This document shows positions 17,324 through 27,174 of a stretch of 64,000 nt of DNA, piece after piece (the first letter of the stretch is position 1; each line of letters opens with the position of its first letter). This DNA is from an uncultured Eubacteriales bacterium (GTDB lineage: Bacteria; Bacillota; Clostridia; Christensenellales; Aristaeellaceae): positions 124,001 to 188,000 of the forward strand of contig OMZY01000001.1 in the NCBI GenBank assembly GCA_900315675.1. Reading direction: 5' to 3'. Made by a program: the position numbers and the translations under genes. The notes under the pieces were generated by a model that did not search any database, was not told the origin of the DNA, and saw only the letters and a list, made by a program, of their open reading frames with translations.

Positions 17324-18367
17324 ATGATCTGGAACAGAGAGATGTTTGATTATCAAAGATATTTTGATACCTGTTGCAAAGAGAACGGGCTGGAACTGAA
17401 CCTGTGTTTTGATATGCCCGAAGGGTATGAAAATGCCAACGGAATGTTTGACGATGGGCAGAGAACGGTTTATATCAACAGGAAAGGCCTGGAAGACAGG
17501 CCGGATTTTGAGAAGGCCTTTTATCTGTTCCATGAACTGCGGCACGCAGCCCAGTACCTGTGCCCGGACCGGTTCCCGGAGCTGATCCGGAAAAGCCTTC
17601 AGTACGTGATCCAGTATAACGGCATATGCTTTAAGCGGATCGGGGACGATTACGCCGGGTGTGAACTGGAAGGCGGAGAAGAACGGTTTTCAGCGCTGTA
17701 TCTTGGTCAGCCCCATGAGACAGACGCAAACAACTACGCTTATGAACAAACGGAAAGGATGTTTGGAAAGTCTGAAGGACTGCGGAAACTATACGCTTTC
17801 TGGACGCCGGAAAAGCCGGCTGCGGACACAGAATATGAAGCCGTTTATTCACAGATTGATGATAAAACCGCATACATGCTGGTAAGGCCGACAGCGGCGT
17901 ACAGCAGACAGATTTCGGATTATAAAGCAGCATTTGCGGACTGTCCGGACTGGCTTCACGGAGCGCGAGGCCTTGCGGAAAGCCGGGACCCGGCAGAATG
18001 GCTCCGGGATCTGGAAGAAAGCAAAGAAAATTATACCCAGTTTCTTTATGTGCGCAGGTCAGATGAAAGCATTGCCGGCGTGATCGGGATCCGGCACAGA
18101 CCGGAGGAACCGGCAGAAACATGGGGCGGCCATATCGGCTATTCCGTGCGACCGTCGGAAAGGAGAAAAGGGATCGCTACGCAGATGCTCCGGGACGTAT
18201 TGCCGTACTGCAAAAGCATCGGACTGGACCGGGTACTGCTGACTGCAGGGGATGAGAATACGGGCAGCGTGAAAGCCATTACCGCGAACGGAGGCATTCT
18301 GGAAACCTACGTGATGTCTCCGAAACATCATGTGAGGGTGGGAAGATACTGGATTGACCTGAAATAA
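17324..18367 (+). CDS. HExxH zincin-like domain fused to GNAT acetyltransferase
   Basis: The N-terminal half (about residues 1-165) has an HELRH sequence within FYLFHELRHAAQYL, a zincin-type HExxH motif, and a downstream ETDANNYAYE stretch that could give the third ligand. The C-terminal half is a GNAT domain: YMLVRPT start, GVIGIRHR strand, acetyl-CoA loop RPSERRKGIATQML and TAGDENTGSVKAI. I see no reason to split it, as the frame is continuous through a proline-rich linker near 165. An upstream TTG at 17309 is possible; I choose the ATG at 17324. Ribosome binding is weak for both. Function is unassigned. Confidence 0.68.
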   Translation: MIWNREMFDYQRYFDTCCKENGLELNLCFDMPEGYENANGMFDDGQRTVYINRKGLEDRPDFEKAFYLFHELRHAAQYLCPDRFPELIRKSLQYVIQYNGICFKRIGDDYAGCELEGGEERFSALYLGQPHETDANNYAYEQTERMFGKSEGLRKLYAFWTPEKPAADTEYEAVYSQIDDKTAYMLVRPTAAYSRQISDYKAAFADCPDWLHGARGLAESRDPAEWLRDLEESKENYTQFLYVRRSDESIAGVIGIRHRPEEPAETWGGHIGYSVRPSERRKGIATQMLRDVLPYCKSIGLDRVLLTAGDENTGSVKAITANGGILETYVMSPKHHVRVGRYWIDLK

Positions 18368-18436
18368 AAAGAGAACGCGTCCGAAGACGCGTTCCTGCGC
18401 TGACAGGAACAGGCGGGGCTCAGCCCCGCCTGTTCC
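18365..18436 (-). terminator. Two tandem hairpins between converging genes
   Basis: A 15-bp near-perfect palindrome (18406-18436) is followed on the minus strand by a 9-bp stem GAACGCGTC / GACGCGTTC with a 4-base loop (18373-18394) and then CTTTTT. The second is a good intrinsic terminator for the cysteine hydrolase gene; the first ends one base from its stop codon. Confidence 0.75.
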
Positions 18437-18958
18437 TTATCTGCTCATCATTTCGATAGCTTCTTCCATTGTGACGCTTTCGACGATCTCTTCCCAGACA
18501 TCCTCGTTGTAGTATTTCACCGTGGTTTCCCCGGTCATGTAGTCATTGTCGAAGGTGGAATTGGTGCCTTCCGGGATGATAACCTCAAAGCCTCTTTCAA
18601 ACGCGGATTTCACGGTGGCGTCAATGCAGTAATTGGTCTGGAGACCAATGATCATCACGCGCTTGTCGTCAAGCTGCTCCATATATTCTTTGAAATCCTT
18701 GTTGCCGAAGCAGCTGTTGATGGTTTTGATGAAGACTTTTTCACCTTCACGGGGAGCAACCTCTTCGGCAATTTCAAAGGCTTCATCCCCGACGGAGAAC
18801 CCGCTGCCGGCACCGGCGTCATGCTGCACGTAAATCACTTCCACGTTGTTTTTCCGGGCAGCGTCAATCAGCCGGGCGGTTCTTTCCATAAAGGTGTCAA
18901 AAGCGTAAAGCTCGTCATCAATCAGAGCTTTCTGCATATCAATCACTAACAGAATCAT
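18437..18958 (-). CDS. Isochorismatase-like cysteine hydrolase
   Basis: Cytoplasmic hydrolase of 173 residues. The catalytic triad is visible: Asp in LLVIDMQKALID (about residue 7), Lys in FIKTINSCF (about 100) and Cys in LQTNYCIDATVKSA (about 132). Cis-peptide region and length match nicotinamidase/isochorismatase relatives, but the metal-site residues of nicotinamidase are not evident, so the substrate is open. A short upstream sequence GGAGGATAATTGA supplies the ribosome-binding site. It stands alone, ended by two hairpins. Confidence 0.85.
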   Translation of the reverse strand: MILLVIDMQKALIDDELYAFDTFMERTARLIDAARKNNVEVIYVQHDAGAGSGFSVGDEAFEIAEEVAPREGEKVFIKTINSCFGNKDFKEYMEQLDDKRVMIIGLQTNYCIDATVKSAFERGFEVIIPEGTNSTFDNDYMTGETTVKYYNEDVWEEIVESVTMEEAIEMMSR

Positions 18959-19088
18959 TCAATTATCCTCCTGCAAAATGTATTGACATTATCAAAACAC
19001 AGGAAGGGCTGAAAGTCAAGGAAAATCAGACAGGGAGCGCTTTCCCGCAAGGCCTGACGGAGCACAGAACGGAGCCCTCCCGGGGCGT

Positions 19089-19544
19089 TTATTCGAAGGA
19101 TAAATCAAGGATCCTGTCCATTTCCAGACAGCGCTGACGGGGCGGGACGGCATCGTCGAGCAGGAAAAGCTTTTTTTCGGCCGGCTCCAGCCTGCGGACG
19201 CGGCCGGTTACGGTTTCATAACGGCCGCCGGCCTTGCGCGGGTCGGGAATGAAAACCAGCAGGGTCACCCGCGGAAGCTGTCCGCCGGACAGCATTTCCG
19301 ACAGGCGGCGGAACTGACGGTCCAGCAGATCCAGATCTGAATCCCCAAGGGAAATCTCCCGGTCCGTCAGCCGGGCTTCCTCATCCACCATTTCCTCATA
19401 GCCGGAGAGGGCCGCAAAGGGGGCAAACTGAGCGGCGCGGTCATGCAGGCTCATATGAGGGCGGAAAGCAGACTGATGGTGAGGCAGGGAAATAATGTCC
19501 GCATAAACGATCAGGGGATCGGTATTCGATTCGCAATTCATCAT
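19089..19544 (-). CDS. YolD-like protein of a Y-family polymerase set
   Basis: A 151-residue protein with the YolD-type core YADIISLPHHQS, then HDRAAQFAPFAALSGYEEMV and ARLTDREISL, typical of proteins encoded beside DinB/UmuC-like polymerases in Firmicutes and thought to act in damage tolerance. It is third in a minus-strand set (small protein, polymerase, YolD-like), 68 bases behind the polymerase. Its only usable start, MMNCESN, lies in an AATTCAN repeat and has no Shine-Dalgarno sequence. The C-terminal half is less conserved. Confidence 0.82.
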   Translation of the reverse strand: MMNCESNTDPLIVYADIISLPHHQSAFRPHMSLHDRAAQFAPFAALSGYEEMVDEEARLTDREISLGDSDLDLLDRQFRRLSEMLSGGQLPRVTLLVFIPDPRKAGGRYETVTGRVRRLEPAEKKLFLLDDAVPPRQRCLEMDRILDLSFE

Positions 19545-19557
19545 TCACAACTCATTA
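19534..19557. repeat. AATTCAN heptamer run at the start of the YolD-like gene
   Basis: Units AATTCAT, CATTCAC and AACTCAT occur in a row and include the start codons of the YolD-like gene on the minus strand. Confidence 0.7.
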
Positions 19558-19612
19558 CGGCGGTCAGAAAGTATATGGTGACAAAGGAACGTAAAAGAGC
19601 AGGGGAACCGTC

Positions 19613-21199
19613 TCACGCGCGGTGGCCGCCAACCTGGCCGTTGCGTTTGACCGTCATGGCGCCTTCTGCCAGATTAATGCCCTTAAGCATGGCGTTTTTG
19701 CCGAAGCGCTCCTGAATATCCAGGGCCGCTTCCTGCAGGCGTTTTTCCCTTGCATCCGCAGCGGCATCCTCTTCCATCTGACGGGAAAGGGATTCATAAT
19801 CCGTGAAGAGGTCCAGCTGGAGGGGGGCTTCCTCCGGAATGTCCTCCTCCCGGAGGAGACCGACGGCCACGACATAGATCCGGCGGACCAGCAGATCCGG
19901 GTGAACGATCCGGTCATACAGCTCCATCATGGCGTCTGAAATGCGCCGGGTGCTGCTGGTCCAGCGCTCCAGACTGCCGGTGCCGTGGGCATACTTCGGG
20001 GTAATCCGGCCGTAGGGATCAGCGGAGATCGGTCCGTTGTAGATGTCTCCGGTGGAAGCAATGCGGAAGAGCGACTGCGGCAGGGTAGGCCCCTGCTGCG
20101 CCAGAATGAGACTTTCCCGGTCATAGCAGACAGTGAGCTCTATTTTCCGGGTAACCAGCCTTTTTTTTACCAGATCCAGGGTCAGCAGATCGGTCATCTC
20201 CCGGACCAGCAGACGGCCTTTGGCGGCGTTACAGGCTTCGGAAAGTACCTGGCCGCTGCTGAGACTGCTGGAAACGGGCCGGTAGGATTTGATGTCCGAA
20301 ATCCGGGTCGGTTCCCAACCCCAGGCATGATCAATGATCAGCTCCGCATTGATACCGAAGGCTTTATAGAGCAGACGTTCATCCGTCAGACTGAGACGCG
20401 CGATATCTCCCATGGTATAACAGCCCAGTTTTTCCAGACGGCGGGCAAGGCCGAAACCGATCCGCCAGAAATCCCGCAGGGGACGGTGGCACCAGAGGAG
20501 TTCCCGGAAGCGCATTTCATCCAGCTCCGCGATACGGACCCCGTCCCGGTCTGCCGGTACACGCTTGGCCACGATATCCATGGCGATTTTGGCCAGGTAC
20601 ATGTTGGTGCCGATGCCGGCTGTGGCGGTGATGCCGGTGTTGTAAAGCACGTCCCGGATCATGGTCATGGCCAGCTCATGGGCAGTCATACCGTAGGTTT
20701 TCAGATAGCCGGTGACATCCATGAAACATTCATCCACGGAATAGACGTGGATATCTTCATCGCTGATATATTTCATATAGATGGAAAAGACTTTGGTACT
20801 GACCTGCTCATAGAGCTTCATCCGCGGCGGGGCGACGATATAGTCCAGCTGCAGGGAAGGATCCGCAGCCAGTTCCCTGACGTCAGCGGATTTGCCGGAG
20901 AAGCCGTATTTCCCGTCCGGGCCGCGCACGGCTTCCCCCAGACGGATGGCATTGCGCAGACGATCAGCGTTGATTTCTTTAACACGCTGAACGACTTCAA
21001 ACAAACGGGCACGGCCGGCAATATCATAGGCCTTGAGGCTGGGGGTAACGGCCAGACAGATCGTCTTCTCCGTACGGGTGGCATCCGCAACAACAAGGTT
21101 TGTGGACAGTGCGTCCAGATTCCGGGCAGCACACTCAACAGAGGCATAGAAACTCTTAAGGTCTATGGCGATAAAAACACGGTTTGATTCACAATTCAT
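19613..21199 (-). CDS. Y-family DNA polymerase (UmuC/DinB-like)
   Basis: Translesion polymerase, 528 residues. The first catalytic motif is AIDLKSFYASVE (Asp near residue 13) and the second is YSVDECFMDVTGY (Asp-Glu near 150). A helix-hairpin region (LEKLGCYTMGDIARL) and the little-finger domain follow, then a C-terminal tail with many charged residues. The long insertion between the first two motifs (ADRLRNAIRLGEAV to LQLDYIVAPPRM) is typical of the Firmicutes subgroup linked with YolD. Expected role is mutagenic bypass of DNA damage. The start codon lies in a heptamer repeat with no Shine-Dalgarno sequence; no better start is available because the catalytic motif begins right after it. Confidence 0.92.
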   Translation of the reverse strand: MNCESNRVFIAIDLKSFYASVECAARNLDALSTNLVVADATRTEKTICLAVTPSLKAYDIAGRARLFEVVQRVKEINADRLRNAIRLGEAVRGPDGKYGFSGKSADVRELAADPSLQLDYIVAPPRMKLYEQVSTKVFSIYMKYISDEDIHVYSVDECFMDVTGYLKTYGMTAHELAMTMIRDVLYNTGITATAGIGTNMYLAKIAMDIVAKRVPADRDGVRIAELDEMRFRELLWCHRPLRDFWRIGFGLARRLEKLGCYTMGDIARLSLTDERLLYKAFGINAELIIDHAWGWEPTRISDIKSYRPVSSSLSSGQVLSEACNAAKGRLLVREMTDLLTLDLVKKRLVTRKIELTVCYDRESLILAQQGPTLPQSLFRIASTGDIYNGPISADPYGRITPKYAHGTGSLERWTSSTRRISDAMMELYDRIVHPDLLVRRIYVVAVGLLREEDIPEEAPLQLDLFTDYESLSRQMEEDAAADAREKRLQEAALDIQERFGKNAMLKGINLAEGAMTVKRNGQVGGHRA

Positions 21200-21215
21200 A
21201 ATTCACAATTCATAA
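21186..21215. repeat. AATTCAN heptamer array at the start of the polymerase gene
   Basis: Four units in a row (AATTCAT, AATTCAC, AATTCAT and a degenerate GATTCAC). The minus-strand start codon of the polymerase is the second unit read backwards. Confidence 0.82.
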
Positions 21216-21256
21216 TGTATTATGACGGAAAGATTGAGCCTGAACAGAAAATGGCT

Positions 21257-21538
21257 TCAGGCTTCGACGTACCACCTGCCCAGACGGCTTCCCAGACGGT
21301 CACCGGAGCGCTCAAAGAAGAGACGGCGCTCCTGCCCGTGGATGATGACGGTATAGCAGTCCAGCAGGGGACTGCCGCCAGCGGGACGGAAAGCACGAAC
21401 CTCATCAATTGTGAAATGGCGTCCGTCCGGCCAGAGGATGGCGCGGGGCTGCATATAACCGGTGGAATCAAAGTCAGAAGTGACCTTGACGTACAGACGA
21501 TCGGACACAGGCATCCCATCTTTCAATTCAGAATTCAT
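21257..21538 (-). CDS. Small conserved protein of the YolD/polymerase set
   Basis: About 93 residues, no signal peptide or membrane helix. The pattern LYVKVTSDFDSTGYMQPRAI, WPDGRHFTIDEV, YTVIIHGQERRLFFE and a final RWYVE matches small proteins of about 80 residues commonly found beside DinB-like genes in Clostridia; no function is known to me. Two starts are possible: the ATG at 21538, which falls in the heptamer array, and a second ATG eight codons later (MPVSDRLYVK) just after a weak GATGGG. It is the first gene of the three-gene minus-strand set. Confidence 0.68.
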   Translation of the reverse strand: MNSELKDGMPVSDRLYVKVTSDFDSTGYMQPRAILWPDGRHFTIDEVRAFRPAGGSPLLDCYTVIIHGQERRLFFERSGDRLGSRLGRWYVEA

Positions 21539-21557
21539 AATTCAGAATTCATAATTA
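21524..21557. repeat. AATTCAN heptamer array at the start of the small protein gene
   Basis: Four to five units alternating AATTCAG and AATTCAT. The first possible start codon of the minus-strand small gene lies inside. Confidence 0.82.
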
Positions 21558-21669
21558 TTGGTTTGCCGGAAAACAAACCAAAGGTATGAAATATGAATTA
21601 TCCATCTGGATAATAGCACAATAAAATGAAATTATCAACAGAAAAGCACAATAATATTGTGCTTATATA

Positions 21670-22320
21670 TCAATACAGGAAAAAGTAAATACCGAACCAG
21701 TGAACCACCGCACCGAAGAAAACAAAGAAATGCCAGAGAAAATGGGCGCCTTTCTTTTTCATCGCAAAGGGGATGATACCTACGGTGTAGATCACACCGC
21801 CGATGAGCGTGAACAGGAACAGCGCCAGGTTTTCCCGAAGCATCCGGGGCAGGAAAATCAGACCGCACCAGCCAAGCACGATGAACAGGGTAATATGAAG
21901 CGCTTTGGGACGGCCGGGACCGAAAACAGCGACAAAAACAATGCCGGTAATAATAACCGCCCACTGGACACAGCAGAGAATGGTGCCCAGCCGGCCGCCC
22001 CAGAAGAGCAGCCACATGGGCGTGAAGGTGCCGCCGATGAGCAGGTAAATGGAGATATAGTCGAAACGCCGCCAGACCCGTTTGACGGTGGATCCCCAGC
22101 GGAAGGAATGATACAGGCAGCTCATGAGGAACATCATGATCAGGCAGAAGCCGTAGACGATTGAGCAGAACAGCCCGGTGGATGTATGTGATTTCAGGAT
22201 CAGCAGGACCAGACCGGCGACGGCACAAAGAGCGCCGACACCATGGGTGACGGCATTGCCGATCTCTTCCAGAATGGAACGCTTCGGCGGCTCGTTCAGC
22301 CTGCGGGAATCTTTTTCCAT
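21670..22320 (-). CDS. Hemolysin III / PAQR-family membrane protein (YqfA-like)
   Basis: Seven-helix membrane protein, 216 residues, COG1272. Family signs are EEIGNAVTHGVGALCAVAG with the conserved Glu and His at the first helix, SCLYHSFRWGS after helix 2 and the late HFLWHFFVFFGAVVHWFGIY with two conserved histidines; these His/Asp positions bind zinc in PAQR proteins. Its role is probably lipid or membrane homeostasis rather than haemolysis. AAGGAGA precedes the ATG. It is separated from the polymerase set by about 130 AT-rich bases with no clear terminator. Confidence 0.9.
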   Translation of the reverse strand: MEKDSRRLNEPPKRSILEEIGNAVTHGVGALCAVAGLVLLILKSHTSTGLFCSIVYGFCLIMMFLMSCLYHSFRWGSTVKRVWRRFDYISIYLLIGGTFTPMWLLFWGGRLGTILCCVQWAVIITGIVFVAVFGPGRPKALHITLFIVLGWCGLIFLPRMLRENLALFLFTLIGGVIYTVGIIPFAMKKKGAHFLWHFFVFFGAVVHWFGIYFFLY

Positions 22321-22535
22321 AACAGTGTCTCCTTGGAAAGGATAATAAATATACAGAACGGAGATGATTATAGCATACTTTCAGGAAACAGGAGATCGCA
22401 AAAGGCTGCAAACATGAAAAAATGTTACACCATTGTTACACTGCCGGCAGCGATTTCATGATAAAATGAAAACAGAGGACGGATATGGAGTGAAGAAGAC
22501 CGCTGTATCCGACAAAGAGAGGGGAAGATATCAAA

Positions 22536-23813
22536 ATGAAAAAACTGCTTGTTGTTGTGCTGGCAATCATGCTGGTATGCGGCGGAATGATGTCCGCTTC
22601 ACAGGCGACAGCTCAGGGACCTTATGAATACAGGATTCTGGCGGACGGAACCGTTGAGATTACACATGTAAGCGAAGACTGTGCGGATCAGGTGATTCCC
22701 GCAGAGCTGGACGGACGGGCAGTATCATCGATTGCAAACGACGCATTCAGCGGATGCCTGAAGCTGAAAGATGTTGTTATTCCGGAAGGCGTGACATCTG
22801 TCGGCAATTATGCGTTCGGCTGGTGTTACAATCTGACATCGGTCACGATACCGGACAGTGTGAAGTCCTTTGGAGAAGGCGTTTTTTCATATTGCATGAA
22901 GATGAAAGATATCCGGATTTCCAGAGAGCATCCGGCACTGGCGTTTAATAACGGAGCGCTGATCAGGAAAGACGATATGACACTGCTTTATGTTGCGGGG
23001 GTAAAAGCGCCGGATTATGAAATCCCCTGGGGAATCAAAAGAATTGGAACCTGTGCCTTCTCATACAACAAACTGCGCTCGGTCATTATTCCGGACAGTG
23101 TAACCGCAATCGGACACAGCGCATTTGAGAATTGCTCCAGCCTGACAGATGTCTATATTCCCGGAAGTGTTACGATAGTGGATGTACAGGCGTTCAATTC
23201 CTGCAGCAAACTGAAGAAAATCAGGATTCCGAACAGTGTGACAAAGATCGGCGAAGGTGCATTTGACTGGTGTTTCAGCCTGGAATCCATCGAGCTTGAT
23301 CCGGATCATCCTGTATATGAATTCCGGAACGGAGCACTGATTCTGAAAGAAGCACGGGAGCTGCTCTGCTGTGCCGGCGGAATAAAGGGAGTTTATGAAA
23401 TTCCTGAAGGAATTGAAAAAATATCACGTATGGCATTCCATGGCAATAAGAATCTGAAGGAAGTCATTATTCCGGACGGTGTGACCTATATCGGCAGCCT
23501 GGCATTCTGCGACTGTAAGAACCTGACGAAAGTACGGCTTCCCGAGGGACTGAAGGAGATTGAATCGAACACATTTGCCTACAGCGAAAAGCTGAAGGAA
23601 GTCAATATTCCAGGTACCGTAACAAAAATAGGATCTTACGCCTTTGACGGCTGCAAAAGCCTGGCCAGTTTAGTTATCCCCGACAGCGTAAGCGTCATCG
23701 AAATGAATTCGTTCAACAGATGCGAGAAACTGATCTGCACGGTCGGAGAGGGATCCTACGCGAAGCAGTTCTGTGAGAAGAATAATATCCACTATATTGT
23801 AGCCGGAAACTGA
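22536..23813 (+). CDS. Secreted leucine-rich repeat protein (BspA type, LRR_5)
   Basis: Signal peptide MKKLLVVVLAIMLVCGG to ASQATA, then about a dozen BspA-type repeats of 22-23 residues with the pattern IGxxAFxxCxxLxxVxIPxSV from about residue 65 to 405. Two stretches (near residues 145-165 and 255-285) break the array with a DPDHPVYEFRNGALI-type insert, also common in this family. Such proteins act at the surface in adhesion or host/plant-fibre contact; no anchor motif is seen here. The promoter region has the direct repeat TGTTACA twice. A strong terminator follows. Confidence 0.88.
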   Translation: MKKLLVVVLAIMLVCGGMMSASQATAQGPYEYRILADGTVEITHVSEDCADQVIPAELDGRAVSSIANDAFSGCLKLKDVVIPEGVTSVGNYAFGWCYNLTSVTIPDSVKSFGEGVFSYCMKMKDIRISREHPALAFNNGALIRKDDMTLLYVAGVKAPDYEIPWGIKRIGTCAFSYNKLRSVIIPDSVTAIGHSAFENCSSLTDVYIPGSVTIVDVQAFNSCSKLKKIRIPNSVTKIGEGAFDWCFSLESIELDPDHPVYEFRNGALILKEARELLCCAGGIKGVYEIPEGIEKISRMAFHGNKNLKEVIIPDGVTYIGSLAFCDCKNLTKVRLPEGLKEIESNTFAYSEKLKEVNIPGTVTKIGSYAFDGCKSLASLVIPDSVSVIEMNSFNRCEKLICTVGEGSYAKQFCEKNNIHYIVAGN

Positions 23814-23850
23814 CTGCCTGAAAACAGCACCCAGCCCAACGTGGAAATGA

Positions 23851-23891
23851 CCGCCCCGCGCCGTTTGTCCGGCACGGGGCGGATGCTTTTT
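23851..23891 (+). terminator. Intrinsic terminator after the LRR gene
   Basis: A GC-rich stem of about 13 bp (CCGCCCCG outer arm paired with CGGGGCGG) with a short loop is followed by GCTTTTTAT. Confidence 0.85.
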
Positions 23892-23941
23892 ATACCGGAT
23901 CGAAAACAGAAACAATCAGAGGAAAAACACCCGGACAATAA

Positions 23942-23971
23942 TTGACAGAGGAGCAATATTTTTGATAAAAT
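23942..23971 (+). promoter_or_regulatory. Promoter of guaB
   Basis: TTGACA (23942-23947), 18-base spacer, TAAAAT (23966-23971), about 30 bases before the guaB start region. Confidence 0.65.
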
Positions 23972-23980
23972 ACACTTTAA

Positions 23981-25462
<1,482 letters not shown>

Positions 25463-25605
25463 CGCCTGAAATGGAAATAAAACATCCGGCATAGCCGGAT
25501 GCAAAAGATCCTTCTGTTTTTCATCGGAATTAAAGGTATCTGCACGGTTGATACCGAATTATGTAAAAGAAGCCTGTCGTTTCGCATAATCAATCATAAT
25601 CTTTT

Positions 25606-25646
25606 CTGTTATGTCATCCTCAGCTTCGCTCAGGATGACATAACAG
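25606..25646. repeat. Inverted repeat of the GTCATCCTGAG type
   Basis: Perfect 15-bp arms CTGTTATGTCATCCT (25606-25620) and AGGATGACATAACAG (25632-25646) around an 11-base loop with CTTCGCT. It resembles the TGTCATCCTGAGCGAAG palindromic repeats found scattered in many bacterial genomes. It sits in the leader of the acyltransferase-like gene. Confidence 0.75.
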
Positions 25647-25663
25647 CAGATGGAGGAGAAAGA

Positions 25664-26326
25664 ATGGGCAAGCGGTTTTATAAACTGGCGGGAGCCACAG
25701 TCAGACTCTTCAGTCACAGGATGAAAACGGAATGGGAAGTCCCTTTTGAGGACGGACCCTGCGTATTTGTGGTGAATCATGCCGGTTCCAGCGGACCGGT
25801 GGATATGTGCGCCAAATTCCCGATGAGGGATAAAATTCATCCCTGGGTGAATGCTGAGATGCTGAATCCGAAGGAGGTTCCCGGATACGTCCGGAAGGAC
25901 TACTGGTGGAAACCGGACAGCTTTTTCGCTCCGCTGCTGAACGTGACTGTGCCCTATATAGCGTCGGTATTTATGCCGCCCATGCTTCGCAGTGTTCCGC
26001 ATATCCCGGTATACCGTGATCAGAGGATTATGCTGACATTGCGCCAGAGCGTACGCTTACTGCAGAAGGATCATTACCTGCTGCTGTTCCCGGAAGTTCC
26101 CGGACCCGGAAAAAACAGCCACCGCCGGATCAACACCGGGTGGCTGCGACTGGGACAGCTGTGGTACAAGGCCAGCGGCAGAGCGCTGAAAATGTATCCT
26201 GTCCACGTGGATTATAAAAATCATCTTTTCAAAGTAGCCGCTCCCATATGGTATGATCCCTCCAAACGCTTCAGCGAGCAGGAGAAGGAGCTGGCCGACA
26301 AACTGACCGCGGGAATCAGAGGCTGA
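25664..26326 (+). CDS. Lysophospholipid acyltransferase-like protein
   Basis: About 220 residues. The region CVFVVNHAGSSGPVD resembles the NHxxxxD block of PlsC-type acyltransferases but the aspartate is displaced, and LLLFPEVPGPGKNS resembles the later FPEGT motif with VPG in place of GT. The start has GGAGG eight bases upstream; the frame upstream to 25499 lacks a ribosome site and contains the palindromic repeat, so I exclude it. No membrane helix is obvious. It may act in phospholipid synthesis or be a degenerate relative; the altered motifs lower certainty about activity. Confidence 0.7.
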   Translation: MGKRFYKLAGATVRLFSHRMKTEWEVPFEDGPCVFVVNHAGSSGPVDMCAKFPMRDKIHPWVNAEMLNPKEVPGYVRKDYWWKPDSFFAPLLNVTVPYIASVFMPPMLRSVPHIPVYRDQRIMLTLRQSVRLLQKDHYLLLFPEVPGPGKNSHRRINTGWLRLGQLWYKASGRALKMYPVHVDYKNHLFKVAAPIWYDPSKRFSEQEKELADKLTAGIRG

Positions 26327-26329
26327 TGA

Positions 26330-26968
26330 TCAGGGCTGCCCGTCAGACTGCGGGAGACCGTCGCGGCAGAGGATCCGGAGAAGTTTGAGCGCGTTATCCT
26401 TATTGCCGCCTGAAATGATCACAGACAGATATCCATCCTGTGCATAGACATAATGACCGAGACCGGGGAGCTTATCCAGCGGAATGCCGTAAAGATGAGT
26501 TTCCCCGGTTTCTGTATCCCTGCGCCAGCCGCTCTGCAGACTGATGTTCCGGCTGTCAAACAGGGCCAGAAGCTCTGCGTCATTTTCCAGGGGAAGCAGG
26601 GAGCCGCTCATGGCGTTGTTCAGGAACTGCTCGCGGGGAAGGAGATAGATATCCCCCTCACCGGCAGCCAGATAGGTCATCAGCTGCATCGGGCCATAGG
26701 TGTCGTCTATGGTGAGGGCCAGGCCGTTTACTTCCTCCATATCGGGCATTTCCGTCTGGCGGATGTTGTCCAGGTAGGGAGTCAGTTCTGTTTCATTCAC
26801 ATAGCCGTAGACATAAAGACCGACAGTCTTATCCCGCGGGGCATGGTAGGCAGTAACGGTATAGAGCAGATCCACCAGACCGAAGGCAATGACGGCGATC
26901 AGAAGATACTTCCACCAGCTGTAGGTAAGATGCTGACGTAATGTTCCGGAATTAATGGGGGTTTTCAT
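26330..26968 (-). CDS. Single-pass membrane protein of unknown function
   Basis: The N-terminal tail (MKTPINSGTLRQHLTYSWWKY) is followed by one helix (LLIAVIAFGLVDLLYTVTAY, about residues 22-41) and an outside domain of about 170 residues. That domain contains TVGLYVYGYVNETELTPYLD and GEGDIYLLPREQFLNNA, reminiscent of a substrate-binding fold, but I do not recognise the family. I start at 26968, where CGGAG lies six bases before the ATG, not at the longer upstream frame, whose extra codons run through a heptamer repeat. It converges with the acyltransferase-like gene, leaving three bases between stops. Confidence 0.6.
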   Translation of the reverse strand: MKTPINSGTLRQHLTYSWWKYLLIAVIAFGLVDLLYTVTAYHAPRDKTVGLYVYGYVNETELTPYLDNIRQTEMPDMEEVNGLALTIDDTYGPMQLMTYLAAGEGDIYLLPREQFLNNAMSGSLLPLENDAELLALFDSRNISLQSGWRRDTETGETHLYGIPLDKLPGLGHYVYAQDGYLSVIISGGNKDNALKLLRILCRDGLPQSDGQP

Positions 26969-26990
26969 GCGAACTCCGTTTCTGATAACT

Positions 26991-27005
26991 CTGAATTCAG
27001 AATTA
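26991..27005. repeat. AATTCAG heptamer pair
   Basis: Two adjacent units (GAATTCAGAATTAC) upstream of the single-pass membrane protein gene, on its 5' side. Confidence 0.5.
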
Positions 27006-27174
27006 CTATGAGTTTTAATCAACAACATGAAGGATACCACGGAATGAGGGCAAAGACAAGTGAGGGCGTGGCGGAAAGCAGGAGAACCCGTGACAGAGGG
27101 CGAATAAAGAAAAAGAGGACAGAAAAATGTGTTCCGGCACGATGATAAAGACAGAAGAAAGGAAGGGAGCTTTA

